This document shows, in pieces, positions 47,886 through 56,553 of a stretch of DNA of 64,000 nt. The first letter of the stretch is position 1; each line of letters begins with the position of its first letter. A program made the translations under genes and the position numbers. Under the pieces are notes generated by a model. That model saw only the letters and a program-made list of their open reading frames with translations, was not told the origin of the DNA and did not search any database. The DNA lies in assembly GCF_002080415.1 (NCBI RefSeq), contig NZ_CP020474.1, positions 3,423,501 to 3,487,500 on the forward strand, given 5' to 3'. This DNA comes from Roseovarius mucosus. Its GTDB lineage: Bacteria; Pseudomonadota; Alphaproteobacteria; Rhodobacterales; Rhodobacteraceae.

Positions 47886-47900
47886 ATAGGAAACTCCTAT
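47886..47900. promoter_or_regulatory. OxyR-type binding half-site
   Basis: ATAG-N7-CTAT (ATAGGAAACTCCTAT) is one complete half of the OxyR consensus, centred about 33 bp upstream of the OxyR-like start. GATAGGA-AAC-TCCTATC is also a perfect dyad. It suggests autoregulation. Confidence 0.6.
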
Positions 47901-47999
47901 CGAATTTTAATATCCCATTGGATTTTATCTGCGTTGGTTCTGCCCATATCCCAAGTGTCAGCACGATGCCCCGCTGATGCCCCAACAAGGAGACCCCGC

Positions 48000-48227
48000 A
48001 TGACGCCGCGCCGTATTTCGCCCCAATCGCTGCTTAGCCGGATGGCCACCCTGCGCCGCCGCCATCAGAACATTGATGCCCTGATCACAACAGAGCACCA
48101 GCGTCCGATGCCCGACATGGCCGTGTTGAAGCGGCTGAAACAGGAACGCCTCGGGCTCAAGGATGCCATTCACGTCACCCGCCTGATGCTGGCGCGGTGC
48201 ACCCCGGACACGGTGCGCACCGGCTGA
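48000..48227 (+). CDS. YdcH/DUF465-like small protein
   Basis: This 75-residue protein contains LLSRMATLRRRHQNIDALITTEHQRPMPDMAVLKRLKQERLGLKDAI, a helical, charged sequence matching the DUF465/YdcH family. Members are small coiled-coil proteins of unknown function. The ATG follows AAGGAGACCCCGC. It is divergent from the OxyR-like gene, separated by about 140 bp. Confidence 0.78.
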   Translation: MTPRRISPQSLLSRMATLRRRHQNIDALITTEHQRPMPDMAVLKRLKQERLGLKDAIHVTRLMLARCTPDTVRTG

Positions 48228-48483
48228 TCGCACACCCAAGTCTTGAAAGCCTGACCATGTCCTATCTCTATCTCTCGGTGATGTCCTCGCGGCTGTTTCA
48301 CAGTGCCGATCTTGATGGCCTGCACGAGGCCCTGACAGAAACGCCGCACACATCCACCCAAGGGGTTCCGCACGCCGGGTCGCACCCTGTCCTTGTCCAG
48401 TCTCCGCGACAGCCCTCTGCCGCAGACACGCCTTGCTCCGCATGCAAGGTATGAGGCCAGCGGCCTGCGCCCCCATCCCGGGC

Positions 48484-48612
48484 GCCTAGCGTGCGAAGAA
48501 CAGACCCCGGAGCGTTCCGGGGTCTGTTGCGTTTTGGGGCCTGCAGCGTGGCGGAACGCCGGGCCAACAGAAAGAATGCTGCGCGGGTTCCTGACGCCCT
48601 CGCACGCTAGGC
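48484..48612. repeat. 129-bp element bounded by 13-bp inverted repeats
   Basis: GCCTAGCGTGCGA (48484-48496) is perfectly complementary to 48600-48612. The element contains a 13-bp stem hairpin at 48499-48528. Size and ends resemble a small structured RNA or a MITE-like element. Confidence 0.5.
48499..48535 (+). terminator. Terminator-like hairpin
   Basis: A 13-bp perfect stem (AACAGACCCCGGA and its complement), 4-nt loop and a downstream GTTTT follow. It could terminate transcription from the YdcH-like gene region or belong to the surrounding inverted-repeat element. Confidence 0.65.
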
Positions 48613-48684
48613 GGTCGCATTCACCCTTTCGGCGGCTTGGTTCTGCATGCTATCCCAATGGCCAAGCTACGCAGGACCGACAGC

Positions 48685-49614
48685 ATGACCCACGAAATTC
48701 GCCTCGCCTTTGAGCATCCTTCTGCCCGCGCGCGCGCCACCTCGCCCGATGGGCCGCTTGATCGAATTTCCGTGCGCGATCACGTAGTCGAGGTCGAGAT
48801 CGGCGCCTTTCAGGCCGAGCGCGGCACAACGCAGCGCATCTGCTTTAATGTCGTGGTCGAGGTGCGCCCGCTGACCGATGCCATCGAGGATGATGTGGAC
48901 CGCATCCTGAGTTATGACAAGGTGACAGAGGCGATTGCCGCTGAACTGGCAGAAGAGCGGTTGAACCTGCTGGAAACCCTCGCCGAACGCATCGCCGAGC
49001 GCATCCTGTGGGAGCCGCAGGCGGTGCGCACCTTTGTGCGGATCGAAAAGCTGGATCGCGGGCCGGGCGCGCTTGGGGTCGAGATTGTACGCTCTGTGAA
49101 CGACCTCAAGACCAAGCCGATCACGCCCCATGCCGCGACGACGCCGCATCCGCATGTGGTGTTCCTGACCAATACCGCGATCCGCTCGCCCAACCTCTCG
49201 CGCTGGCTCGATCAGCTTGAGGCGCGGGCAGAGCCGGTGATCCTCTGTGTGGGCCGGGCCGACGAAGTGCCGCCCCAGACCGGCCACCGCATGACACAGC
49301 GCCGCGTCGATCTATTGGCGATGGAACAGAACGCTTGGGTTCTGGCCGGGCGGGATGAGCGCTGCGTCGTGGTGGCCACGCGCACCGAATTGGATTGGTC
49401 GATGAAACACGGCCAGATCAGCGTCTGGGCCCCGTCCAAGATCGTGCTTGATGCTGTCGACGGCCCGGGTGTGGCGACCGATGATCCGGTGGCGCTCGCC
49501 GCATGGTTCGCAGGCTATATCGAGGCGTCGGACCTGTTGATGATTGGCGAAACGCCCCCCAAATCCTGCCGCGTGCCGGTGCTCTTTCAGGATGTGGCGC
49601 AATCGGGGCTGTGA
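48685..49614 (+). CDS. folB: Dihydroneopterin aldolase FolB with C-terminal extension
   Basis: This 309-residue protein has an N-terminal FolB domain (DRISVRDHVVEVEIGAFQAERGTTQRICFNVVVEV, SYDKVTEAI and LNLLETLAERIAERIL, about residues 25-130), which converts dihydroneopterin to hydroxymethyl-dihydropterin for folate synthesis. Ordinary FolB ends near 120 residues. Here about 150 further residues (HPHVVFLTNTAIRSPNLSRWLDQLEARAEPV and KIVLDAVDGPG) form an extra domain of unknown function. The start follows GCAGGACCG. folP and folK are not next to it. Confidence 0.85.
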   Translation: MTHEIRLAFEHPSARARATSPDGPLDRISVRDHVVEVEIGAFQAERGTTQRICFNVVVEVRPLTDAIEDDVDRILSYDKVTEAIAAELAEERLNLLETLAERIAERILWEPQAVRTFVRIEKLDRGPGALGVEIVRSVNDLKTKPITPHAATTPHPHVVFLTNTAIRSPNLSRWLDQLEARAEPVILCVGRADEVPPQTGHRMTQRRVDLLAMEQNAWVLAGRDERCVVVATRTELDWSMKHGQISVWAPSKIVLDAVDGPGVATDDPVALAAWFAGYIEASDLLMIGETPPKSCRVPVLFQDVAQSGL

Positions 49615-49624
49615 GTGGCGGGCG

Positions 49625-50308
49625 TCAGCCCGGCACAACCTGCCCCTGATCCAGCCGCAAGATACGGTCCATACGCGCCGCCAGATCAAGGTTATGCGTG
49701 GCAATCAGCGCCGAAAGACCGGTGCCCCGCACCAACCCCGTGAGCGCGGCAAAGACCTGATCCGAGGTGCCGGGATCAAGATTGCCGGTCGGTTCGTCCG
49801 CCAAAAGCACGCGGGGCCCATTGGCCAGCGCCCGGCAAAAGGCCACGCGCTGTTGTTCACCCCCCGACATGGCCGAAGGCCGGTGCCCGGCGCGCGCCCC
49901 CACGCCCACCTGTTCCAATAGCGCCTGCGCCCGCGCCACGGCATCCCGCCGCGCCACGCCATTGGCCAGTTGCGGCAGCACGATATTTTCCAGTGCGCTG
50001 AACTCGGGCAGAAGATGGTGAAACTGATAGACAAAGCCCACCTCTTGCCGCCGCACCATGGTGCGCCGCCGGTCCGTGAGGCCGGTCATGTCCTCGCCCC
50101 CGATCTCGACCCGCCCCGCGTCGGGCGTATCAAGCAGCCCCGCGATATGCAGCAGCGTGGATTTGCCCGCGCCTGACGGGGCGACCAGCGCCACCATCTC
50201 GCCGCGTGCAAGGGTCAGGTCAACGCCGTTCAACACCCGCACCTCAGAGGTCTGCCCGCGATTATAGATCTTCTCGACGCCCGACAGGCGCAGCATGGCC
50301 TCACTCAT
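49625..50308 (-). CDS. lolD: Lipoprotein-releasing ABC ATPase LolD
   Basis: This 227-residue ATPase powers release of outer-membrane lipoproteins from the inner membrane. Walker [20 protein letters not shown], signature [14 protein letters not shown] and Walker [14 protein letters not shown] are seen. The LolD-type linker [29 protein letters not shown] is characteristic. It overlaps the LolC/E gene by 8 nt. The gene ends 11 nt before the folB stop, in convergent layout. Confidence 0.95.
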   Translation of the reverse strand: MSEAMLRLSGVEKIYNRGQTSEVRVLNGVDLTLARGEMVALVAPSGAGKSTLLHIAGLLDTPDAGRVEIGGEDMTGLTDRRRTMVRRQEVGFVYQFHHLLPEFSALENIVLPQLANGVARRDAVARAQALLEQVGVGARAGHRPSAMSGGEQQRVAFCRALANGPRVLLADEPTGNLDPGTSDQVFAALTGLVRGTGLSALIATHNLDLAARMDRILRLDQGQVVPG

Positions 50309-51587
50309 AGCGCAGCGCCTCCACCGGGTTCATCCGTGCCGCCCGCCGCGCCGGAAAGATCGTCACGACAAAGCTGAGGCCCAGCGACAGCATCACCGCC
50401 GACAGCACATCCTCAGACCTCAGTTGCGCGGGCAGCCGGTAGATGCCGCGGATCGACGGATCCCAGACCTGACCGCCCATCGCCATATTCACAAAGCTGA
50501 AAATCGGGTCGATATAAAGCGCGAAAAGACAGCCCAGGATCACCCCCATCGCCGTGCCGATCATCCCGGTAAAGGCCCCGCAGATAAAGAACACCCGCAG
50601 GATCGACCCCTCGGTCAGGCCCATGGTGCGCAGGATGCCGATATCCCGGCCTTTGTTCTTGACCAGCATGATCAGGCCGCTTGTGATGTTCATCGCCGCA
50701 ATCAGCACAAGGATCGAGAGGATCACGAACATCACGTTATCCTCGACCTCGAGCGCACGCAGGAATGACCCGCTCGCATCCTGCCACGTCCAGAGCAAGG
50801 CGCGCTCACCCGCCGCCTCCAAGAGCGGCACGGTCAGGTCGTCGACGCGCTCAGGCTCGGCCACCATTACCTCCAACTCATCGGCGCGCCCGTCGCGGTT
50901 GAAAAAGCTCTGCGCCTCGGCAAAGGGCAGATAGGCGCGAACCCGGTCGATGTCATAGCGCCCGGCGGTAAAGATATAGACCACCTCATAGGCATTGACG
51001 CGCGGGCTGGTTCCCAAGGGCGTTTTGACCCCGTTTGGGGAAATCAGCTTGATCCGGTCGCCCACTGTGACGCCCAGTTCCTGTGCCACGCCGGAACCGA
51101 TGGCGATCCCTTGGTCAAAGCGCGCGATGTCGCCGACGGCGGTCTCGGGGTCGGCGACGCGGGGGATGGTCGCCAGATCCTGCGCCGTGATGCCATACAC
51201 CTGCACGCCTGCGTTGCGGTCGCGGGCATTGGCCATGACCTGCCCTTTGACAAGCGGGGCCACGCGCGTGACGCCGGGCACCGCGCGCACGCGGTCCGCC
51301 ATGGCGGCATAATCCTCTAGGCTGCGGTCCACCCGGCCCGTCGCATCTACCGCGCCGGAATTATAGACGGTGACATGCGCATTGGCCCCAAGGATCGTAT
51401 CGACGAATTCCGCACGAAAGCCCGAACGCACGGCCAGCGTGGCGATAAGGGCAAAAACCGCAAGGGTGATGCCGATCAGGCTGATCCAAGTCATCACGCT
51501 GACGCCGCCCTCGGCCCGTTTGGCGCGCAGATAGCGCCAAGCGATCAGCCATTCAAAGGCGGCAAAAGGGGCGGGTGTTCTGGCCAT
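50301..51587 (-). CDS. lolE: Lipoprotein-releasing ABC permease LolC/LolE
   Basis: This 428-residue inner-membrane protein has an N-terminal transmembrane helix ([26 protein letters not shown]) and a large periplasmic domain. Three C-terminal helices follow, with [29 protein letters not shown] and the closing [16 protein letters not shown], the FtsX/LolC/E signature. In alphaproteobacteria a single such gene often pairs with lolD. The start follows AAGGAGCCGGA. Upstream lies the 51.7-kb folded element. Confidence 0.94.
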   Translation of the reverse strand: MARTPAPFAAFEWLIAWRYLRAKRAEGGVSVMTWISLIGITLAVFALIATLAVRSGFRAEFVDTILGANAHVTVYNSGAVDATGRVDRSLEDYAAMADRVRAVPGVTRVAPLVKGQVMANARDRNAGVQVYGITAQDLATIPRVADPETAVGDIARFDQGIAIGSGVAQELGVTVGDRIKLISPNGVKTPLGTSPRVNAYEVVYIFTAGRYDIDRVRAYLPFAEAQSFFNRDGRADELEVMVAEPERVDDLTVPLLEAAGERALLWTWQDASGSFLRALEVEDNVMFVILSILVLIAAMNITSGLIMLVKNKGRDIGILRTMGLTEGSILRVFFICGAFTGMIGTAMGVILGCLFALYIDPIFSFVNMAMGGQVWDPSIRGIYRLPAQLRSEDVLSAVMLSLGLSFVVTIFPARRAARMNPVEALRYE

Positions 51588-51669
51588 TCCGGCTCCTTCG
51601 GTCTGGGGTTCGGGCGGAGAGTGGGGGTTTCGGGTAGGGGCGTCAAGGGACGGGGGGGCTTGGATCTCC

Positions 51670-51842
51670 CCCGCGCGGAACAAGGCGCGTAGCGCCGCCG
51701 CGCGGATCGCTGGGCCGTCCCGCGGCCTAGCGATTTTGAGAGGGATCGCATTGCTGAGGGGTCATACGGGTTTGGCTAGCATAAAGTGGCAGCCAAATCC
51801 GTTGCATCGCTAGACCCCGGCCCAGCGACCGAGCGGCTCTCC
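51670..51842. repeat. Dispersed folded element, copy A (between lolE and proS)
   Basis: About 170 bp share strong identity with 60306-60526: the CCGCGCGGAACAAGGCGCG start, GATCGCTGGGCCGTCC, CCTAGCGATTTTGAG, GGCATAAAGTGGCA-like AGCATAAAGTGGCAGCCAA and CGCTAGACCCCGGCCCAGCGACCG. TCGCTGGGCCG (51707-51717) pairs with 51818-51828, CTAGCGAT (51727-51734) with 51806-51813, and ACGGGTTTGGCT with AGCCAAATCCGT. This gives one long nested hairpin. No coding frame is shared. Confidence 0.8.
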
Positions 51843-51854
51843 CCGCTCAAACCC

Positions 51855-53210
51855 TCACAAACTCGGCCGCAGCACATGCCCCGCATAGATCTGCGCCAAC
51901 TTTTCCACCGCCTGCTCGGGCGGCAATTCCTCGCTGATGCCCGTGCGGCGGCTGGTCAGTTCGACCACGCCATTCTTGAGGCCACGCGGCCCCACGGTGA
52001 TGCGCCACGGCAGGCCGATCAGGTCCATCGTGGCAAACTTGCCGCCCGCCCGCTCGTCGCGGTCATCGTAAAGCGGCTCCATCCCCAAGGCCACCAGCGA
52101 CGCATAAAGCGCTTCGCAGGCGGCATCCGCCTCGGCATCGCCTTGCTTGAGGTTCACGATGCCCGCATGGAACGGCGTCACCCCTTCGGGCCAAATGATG
52201 CCCTTGTCATCATGGTTGGCCTCGATGATCGCCCCGATCAGGCGGCTCACGCCAATGCCATGGCTGCCCATATGCACCGGCACGGATTTGCCATCCGGCC
52301 CCTGCACATTAGCCCCCATCGGTTCGGAATATTTGGTGCCGAAATAGAAAATCTGGCCCACTTCGATGCCCCGGCTGGCGCGGCGGCGCGCCTCGGGGAT
52401 CGCCTCGTAAAGCGCGGCATCATGCGTCTCGTCGGTGCGCGCATAGGGCGTGGTCCATTCGGTGACGATGGCCTCGCATTCGGCGCGGCTGGCGTAATCC
52501 ACCACACGACCGCCAAGGCGCAGATCGGTGATGGCGCTGTCATAGAACACCTCTGATTCGCCGGTATCGGCCAGAACCAGAAATTCATGCGTGTCATCGC
52601 CACCAATCGGGCCGCTATCCGCCCGCATCGGAATGGCCTGCAATCCCATCCGCTCATAGGTGCGCAGATAGCTGACCATATGGCGGTTATAGGCGTGCAG
52701 CGCGTCTTCCTTGGTCAGGTCAAAGTTATACCCGTCCTTCATCAGGAATTCGCGACCCCGCATGACGCCGAACCGAGGCCGCACCTCGTCGCGGAATTTC
52801 CACTGGATGTGATAGAGCGTCAGCGGCAGGTCTTTGTAACTGCCGACATGCGCCCGGAAAATATCGGTGATCAGCTCTTCGTTGGTCGGACCATAGAGCA
52901 TGTCGCGATCATGCCGGTCCTTGATCCGCAGCATTTCCGCGCCGTAATCGTCATAGCGCCCGGATTCCCGCCACAGATCCGCCGATTGCAGCGTCGGCAT
53001 CAAAACCGGAATATGGCCGGCGCGCACCTGTTCTTCATGCACGATGTTTTCCAGCTTGCGCAGGATCTTGAACCCCAAGGGCAGCCAGGAATAAATCCCG
53101 GCGCTCGCCTGCTTGATCATCCCCGCCCGCAGCATCAGCCGATGCGAGGCAATCTGCGCCTCAGCGGGGGTTTCCTTGAGAACGGGCAGAAAATAACGGC
53201 TCAGACGCAT
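51855..53210 (-). CDS. proS: Prolyl-tRNA synthetase (short alphaproteobacterial form)
   Basis: This 451-residue class II aminoacyl-tRNA synthetase charges tRNA(Pro). Motifs seen are [35 protein letters not shown] (motif 1), [57 protein letters not shown] (motif 2 and loop), and [34 protein letters not shown] (motif 3). The C-terminal anticodon domain follows. The editing insertion present in E. coli is absent, as expected for this group. Confidence 0.97.
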   Translation of the reverse strand: MRLSRYFLPVLKETPAEAQIASHRLMLRAGMIKQASAGIYSWLPLGFKILRKLENIVHEEQVRAGHIPVLMPTLQSADLWRESGRYDDYGAEMLRIKDRHDRDMLYGPTNEELITDIFRAHVGSYKDLPLTLYHIQWKFRDEVRPRFGVMRGREFLMKDGYNFDLTKEDALHAYNRHMVSYLRTYERMGLQAIPMRADSGPIGGDDTHEFLVLADTGESEVFYDSAITDLRLGGRVVDYASRAECEAIVTEWTTPYARTDETHDAALYEAIPEARRRASRGIEVGQIFYFGTKYSEPMGANVQGPDGKSVPVHMGSHGIGVSRLIGAIIEANHDDKGIIWPEGVTPFHAGIVNLKQGDAEADAACEALYASLVALGMEPLYDDRDERAGGKFATMDLIGLPWRITVGPRGLKNGVVELTSRRTGISEELPPEQAVEKLAQIYAGHVLRPSL

Positions 53211-53291
53211 GGGCAGGGCACCTTTGAGAGGAAATGCTTGATGGCGTCGGAGTATCCTAGGGCAGGGGGCGGGGCAAGGGGCAGGGGGCCC

Positions 53292-54461
53292 TCACCCCGC
53301 CAACCGCCCCAGTAGCGCGCGCATGAACGCGTGCCCGGCCTCGAACTGTGCCACGGTGATGTATTCATCGGGCTGGTGCGCCTGCGCGATGTCGCCGGGG
53401 CCACAGATCACGGCGGAATAGCCCGCTTCTTGAAACTGCCCAGCCTCGGTGCCGTAGCTGACCACATGGCGGCCATTGTCGCCGGTGATCTGGCGCACAA
53501 GACCCTCTGCCGCGCCCGCCTCTTCGGGTTGCAGGCCCGGCACGCGGAAACGGGGGCGCAGGTCAATCCGCGCCTCAGGGCGCACCGCCTGCATTGCCGC
53601 CTCTGCCGCGCGCACCTCTGCCTCAAAGCGGGCACCCCAGTCTTCGGCATCCTCGCCCGGCACCATCCGCATATCCATGCCAAAGTAGCAGTCCTTGGCG
53701 GTGATGTTATGCGCCGTGCCCCCCGAAATCTGCCCCACATGCAGCGTGGTCCAGGGCGGGTCGAACAGTGCGGCCAGCTCTGTTGCCGGTTGCGCCCGGT
53801 TTTCGGCATTGCGGGCATTGGCCCAGTCGATCAAGGGCGCTGCGGCCATGATCGCATTGACGCCGGTGTGCATCAGCGAACTGTGAACCTCATAGCCCAA
53901 CACATGCACGTTATAGCCAATCCCGCCCTTGTGGCCCGTGACCGCCTGCATCATCGACGGCTCGCCGATAATGGCCAGCTCCGCGCGCGGCAGCACTTCG
54001 AGCATGCGCTCAATCATCGGTGGCGCGCCCAGACAGCCCACCTCTTCGTCATAACTCAGCGCCAGTTGCAGGGGCCGCGCCACGCCGGAATGATGCGCCT
54101 CGACCAAGGCCCAGATCGCCAGCGCGTCAAACCCTTTCATGTCGCAGCACCCGCGCCCGTAATATTTACCGTCGCGTTCGACCACGGCAAAAGGATCGCT
54201 GGCCCAGGGCTGGCCATCCACCGGCACCACATCGGTATGACCCGAGAGCACGACACCCCCCGCCACCCAAGGCCCGACATGCGCGAAAATCGCGGCCTTA
54301 TCGCCGGTCTCGTCATAGTGGCGATGCGATTCTATCCCGTGGCTCGCCAGATACTCCTCGACCCACTCCACCAAAGGCAGATTGCTGTCGCGGCTTACAG
54401 TCGGAAAACCCACCAACCGCTCCATGATCTCGACCGGCGTCAATCGCGCTGCCATGCTCAA
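53292..54461 (-). CDS. argE: Acetylornithine deacetylase (M20 family)
   Basis: This 389-residue zinc hydrolase removes acetyl from N2-acetylornithine in arginine synthesis. Metal sites are GHTDVVPV (His), GRGCCDMKGF (Asp bridging), SYDEEVGCLGAP (catalytic Glu and Glu), and the terminal GPGDIAQAHQPDEYI (His). The length fits ArgE rather than the longer DapE. Its ATG overlaps the peptide-ABC ATPase gene by 4 nt. Because of that link, a role in peptide or N-acyl-amino-acid use is also possible. Confidence 0.9.
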   Translation of the reverse strand: MSMAARLTPVEIMERLVGFPTVSRDSNLPLVEWVEEYLASHGIESHRHYDETGDKAAIFAHVGPWVAGGVVLSGHTDVVPVDGQPWASDPFAVVERDGKYYGRGCCDMKGFDALAIWALVEAHHSGVARPLQLALSYDEEVGCLGAPPMIERMLEVLPRAELAIIGEPSMMQAVTGHKGGIGYNVHVLGYEVHSSLMHTGVNAIMAAAPLIDWANARNAENRAQPATELAALFDPPWTTLHVGQISGGTAHNITAKDCYFGMDMRMVPGEDAEDWGARFEAEVRAAEAAMQAVRPEARIDLRPRFRVPGLQPEEAGAAEGLVRQITGDNGRHVVSYGTEAGQFQEAGYSAVICGPGDIAQAHQPDEYITVAQFEAGHAFMRALLGRLAG

Positions 54462-56278
54462 TACCCGCTTTCTGAGGTCAGCACGAAATGCCCCGGATCC
54501 ACCTCTTTATACACCGACGGTCCCGGATCGTATCCGACCCGGTGGATGGGCGAGGGGATCGGCTTGAAATTCAGGTCCTTCTCGGATTTCCGCAGCTTTG
54601 GATCGGCAATCGGCACCGCCTTCATCAGGGCCTGCGTATAGGGATGTTGCGGGTTTTCAAACACCGCCGCGCGCGGTCCCCGTTCGACAATCCGGCCCAG
54701 ATACATGACGCCCACATCATGGCTCACGCGTTCGACCACGGCCATGTCATGGCTGATAAAGACGTAACTCAGGCCCAAATCGGCCTGTAATTCCATCATG
54801 AGGTTGAGCACCTGCGCCTGCACGCTGACATCGAGCGCGCTCACCGCCTCATCCGCGACGATAAGCTTGGGGTTGAGGGCCAGCGCACGGGCAATCGCCA
54901 CCCGTTGCCGCTGCCCGCCGCTCAACTCATGCGGAAAGCGCCGCAGGAAAGAGCGCGGCAATTCCACCCGGTCAAACAGCATCGCCACCCGGTCTTCGAT
55001 CTCTGAGGCGGACACCAGCCCGTAATTCTTCATCGGCTCTGCCACCTGCGCCGCCAGCTTCATCTGCGGATTGAGGCTGGCAAACGGGTCTTGAAACACC
55101 ATCTGCATGTCCACGCGGGCGCGGCGCAGATCGCGCGGGGCAAGCGCCATGATATCGACACCGTCCAGCACCACCTCGCCGGCCATCGGCTCGACCAGCC
55201 GCAGGATCGAGCGGCCCGCAGTGGATTTGCCACAGCCCGATTCCCCCACAAGCGACAGCGTGCGCCCCTTTTGCAGGGTAAAGGACAGATCCTCGACCGC
55301 ATGCACATTGGCCAGCGTCCGGCGAAAGAACCCGCCCTTGACCGGAAAGCGCGTGGTCAAGCCCTTGACGCGCAACAGCTCTTTGTCGTGCCCCTTGATC
55401 GGTTTGATCTCTTGCGCGTCCGATCCCAAAAGGCGCATCGGCTCTGGCCAGACCTTGCCCCGCATCTCGCCCAGCTTGGGCACAGCGGCGAGCAGCGCCT
55501 TGGTATAGTCATGGCATGGCGCTTCGAATATCTGTGCAACCGGCCCTTCTTCGACCTTGGTGCCGCGAAACATCACCACCACCCGGTCGGCCATCTGCGC
55601 CACCACGGCCATATCATGGGTGATGAAAATCACCGCCGTGCCGGTTTCGCGCTTGAGCCGATCAATCAACGCCAGAATTTCGGCCTGAATGGTCACGTCA
55701 AGCGCGGTCGTCGGCTCGTCCGCAATCAGCAGGCGCGGCTTGCACGCCAACGCCATGGCGATCACCACCCGCTGCCGCATCCCGCCAGACAACTCGTGCG
55801 GATATTGCTGCAACCGCCGCTCCGGCTCTGGGATACGCACCTCGCGCAATAGCTCTAGTGCCTGCGCCCGTGCCGCCGCCTTGTCTAGGCCGCGATGCAC
55901 GCGCAGCCCCTCGGACAATTGCCGCCCCACGGTAAAAACCGGGTTAAGCGCCGTCATCGGCTCTTGAAAGATCATCCCGATCTCATTTCCCCGGATCGTG
56001 CGCATCAGGCTCTGATCCGTCTTGGCCAGATCGACCGTGCCGCCCTCTTTGCGGTCAAACAGGATACGCCCACCCGCAATCGTGCCGCCGCCATACTCGA
56101 TCAGCCGCATCAACGACAACGATGACACCGATTTGCCCGACCCGCTCTCGCCCACGATACAGACCGTCTCGCCGGGGTTCACCGCAAAGGACACATCCTC
56201 GACCCCCACCACCGGGCCATCCCGCGTTTCGAACGCAACCCGGAGATTCTCGATCTGGACAATGGGCGTATCCAGCAT
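54458..56278 (-). CDS. Oligopeptide/dipeptide ABC transporter, fused double ATPase
   Basis: This 606-residue protein joins two DppD/DppF-type ABC ATPases. The first half has Walker A GESGSGKSVSS, LSGGMRQRVVIAMALACKPRLLIADEPTTALD and FITHDMAVVAQ. The second has GESGCGKSTAG, LSGGQRQRVAIARALALNPKLIVADEAVSALD and FISHDMAVV. The second Walker B has ADEAVS where ADEPVS is usual. It overlaps argE by 4 nt and is divergent from the binding protein and permease genes, across 275 bp. Confidence 0.94.
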   Translation of the reverse strand: MLDTPIVQIENLRVAFETRDGPVVGVEDVSFAVNPGETVCIVGESGSGKSVSSLSLMRLIEYGGGTIAGGRILFDRKEGGTVDLAKTDQSLMRTIRGNEIGMIFQEPMTALNPVFTVGRQLSEGLRVHRGLDKAAARAQALELLREVRIPEPERRLQQYPHELSGGMRQRVVIAMALACKPRLLIADEPTTALDVTIQAEILALIDRLKRETGTAVIFITHDMAVVAQMADRVVVMFRGTKVEEGPVAQIFEAPCHDYTKALLAAVPKLGEMRGKVWPEPMRLLGSDAQEIKPIKGHDKELLRVKGLTTRFPVKGGFFRRTLANVHAVEDLSFTLQKGRTLSLVGESGCGKSTAGRSILRLVEPMAGEVVLDGVDIMALAPRDLRRARVDMQMVFQDPFASLNPQMKLAAQVAEPMKNYGLVSASEIEDRVAMLFDRVELPRSFLRRFPHELSGGQRQRVAIARALALNPKLIVADEAVSALDVSVQAQVLNLMMELQADLGLSYVFISHDMAVVERVSHDVGVMYLGRIVERGPRAAVFENPQHPYTQALMKAVPIADPKLRKSEKDLNFKPIPSPIHRVGYDPGPSVYKEVDPGHFVLTSESGY

Positions 56279-56553
56279 GGGCGCTGCCTCTGTATTCAGG
56301 GGATCATGCTTAAACGCTACTCACTTTCGCGCGCCCCTGTCAAACAACGCCGCACGTTGCACGCGATGTTGACCAATCGCGCAAATGGAATGCTTGCATT
56401 TTATCAGGTTCCGGTCTGAGATGCCCATGCCAGTCAAGGTTGTGGGACCCCCGCACCGGACACGGCATGCGCCCGGCCAAGCCTAACGTGCCGCGGATCA
56501 ACGAATGAGACGGCCCAAAAATCGCTGTCCAACATCGGAGGAAGACCAAAGCC

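Larger units (their letters stand above)
48228..48684. other. 457-bp interval with an inverted-repeat-bounded element and no firm gene
   Basis: A 65-codon frame (48257-48454) has no recognised domain and no good ribosome-binding site. The rest holds a terminator-like hairpin inside a 13-bp inverted repeat (48484-48612). Confidence 0.5.

Noticed and set aside
48257..48454. A 65-codon plus-strand frame after the YdcH-like gene
   Set aside because: It has no recognised domain, no clear ribosome-binding site and low-complexity content. It is not supported as a gene.
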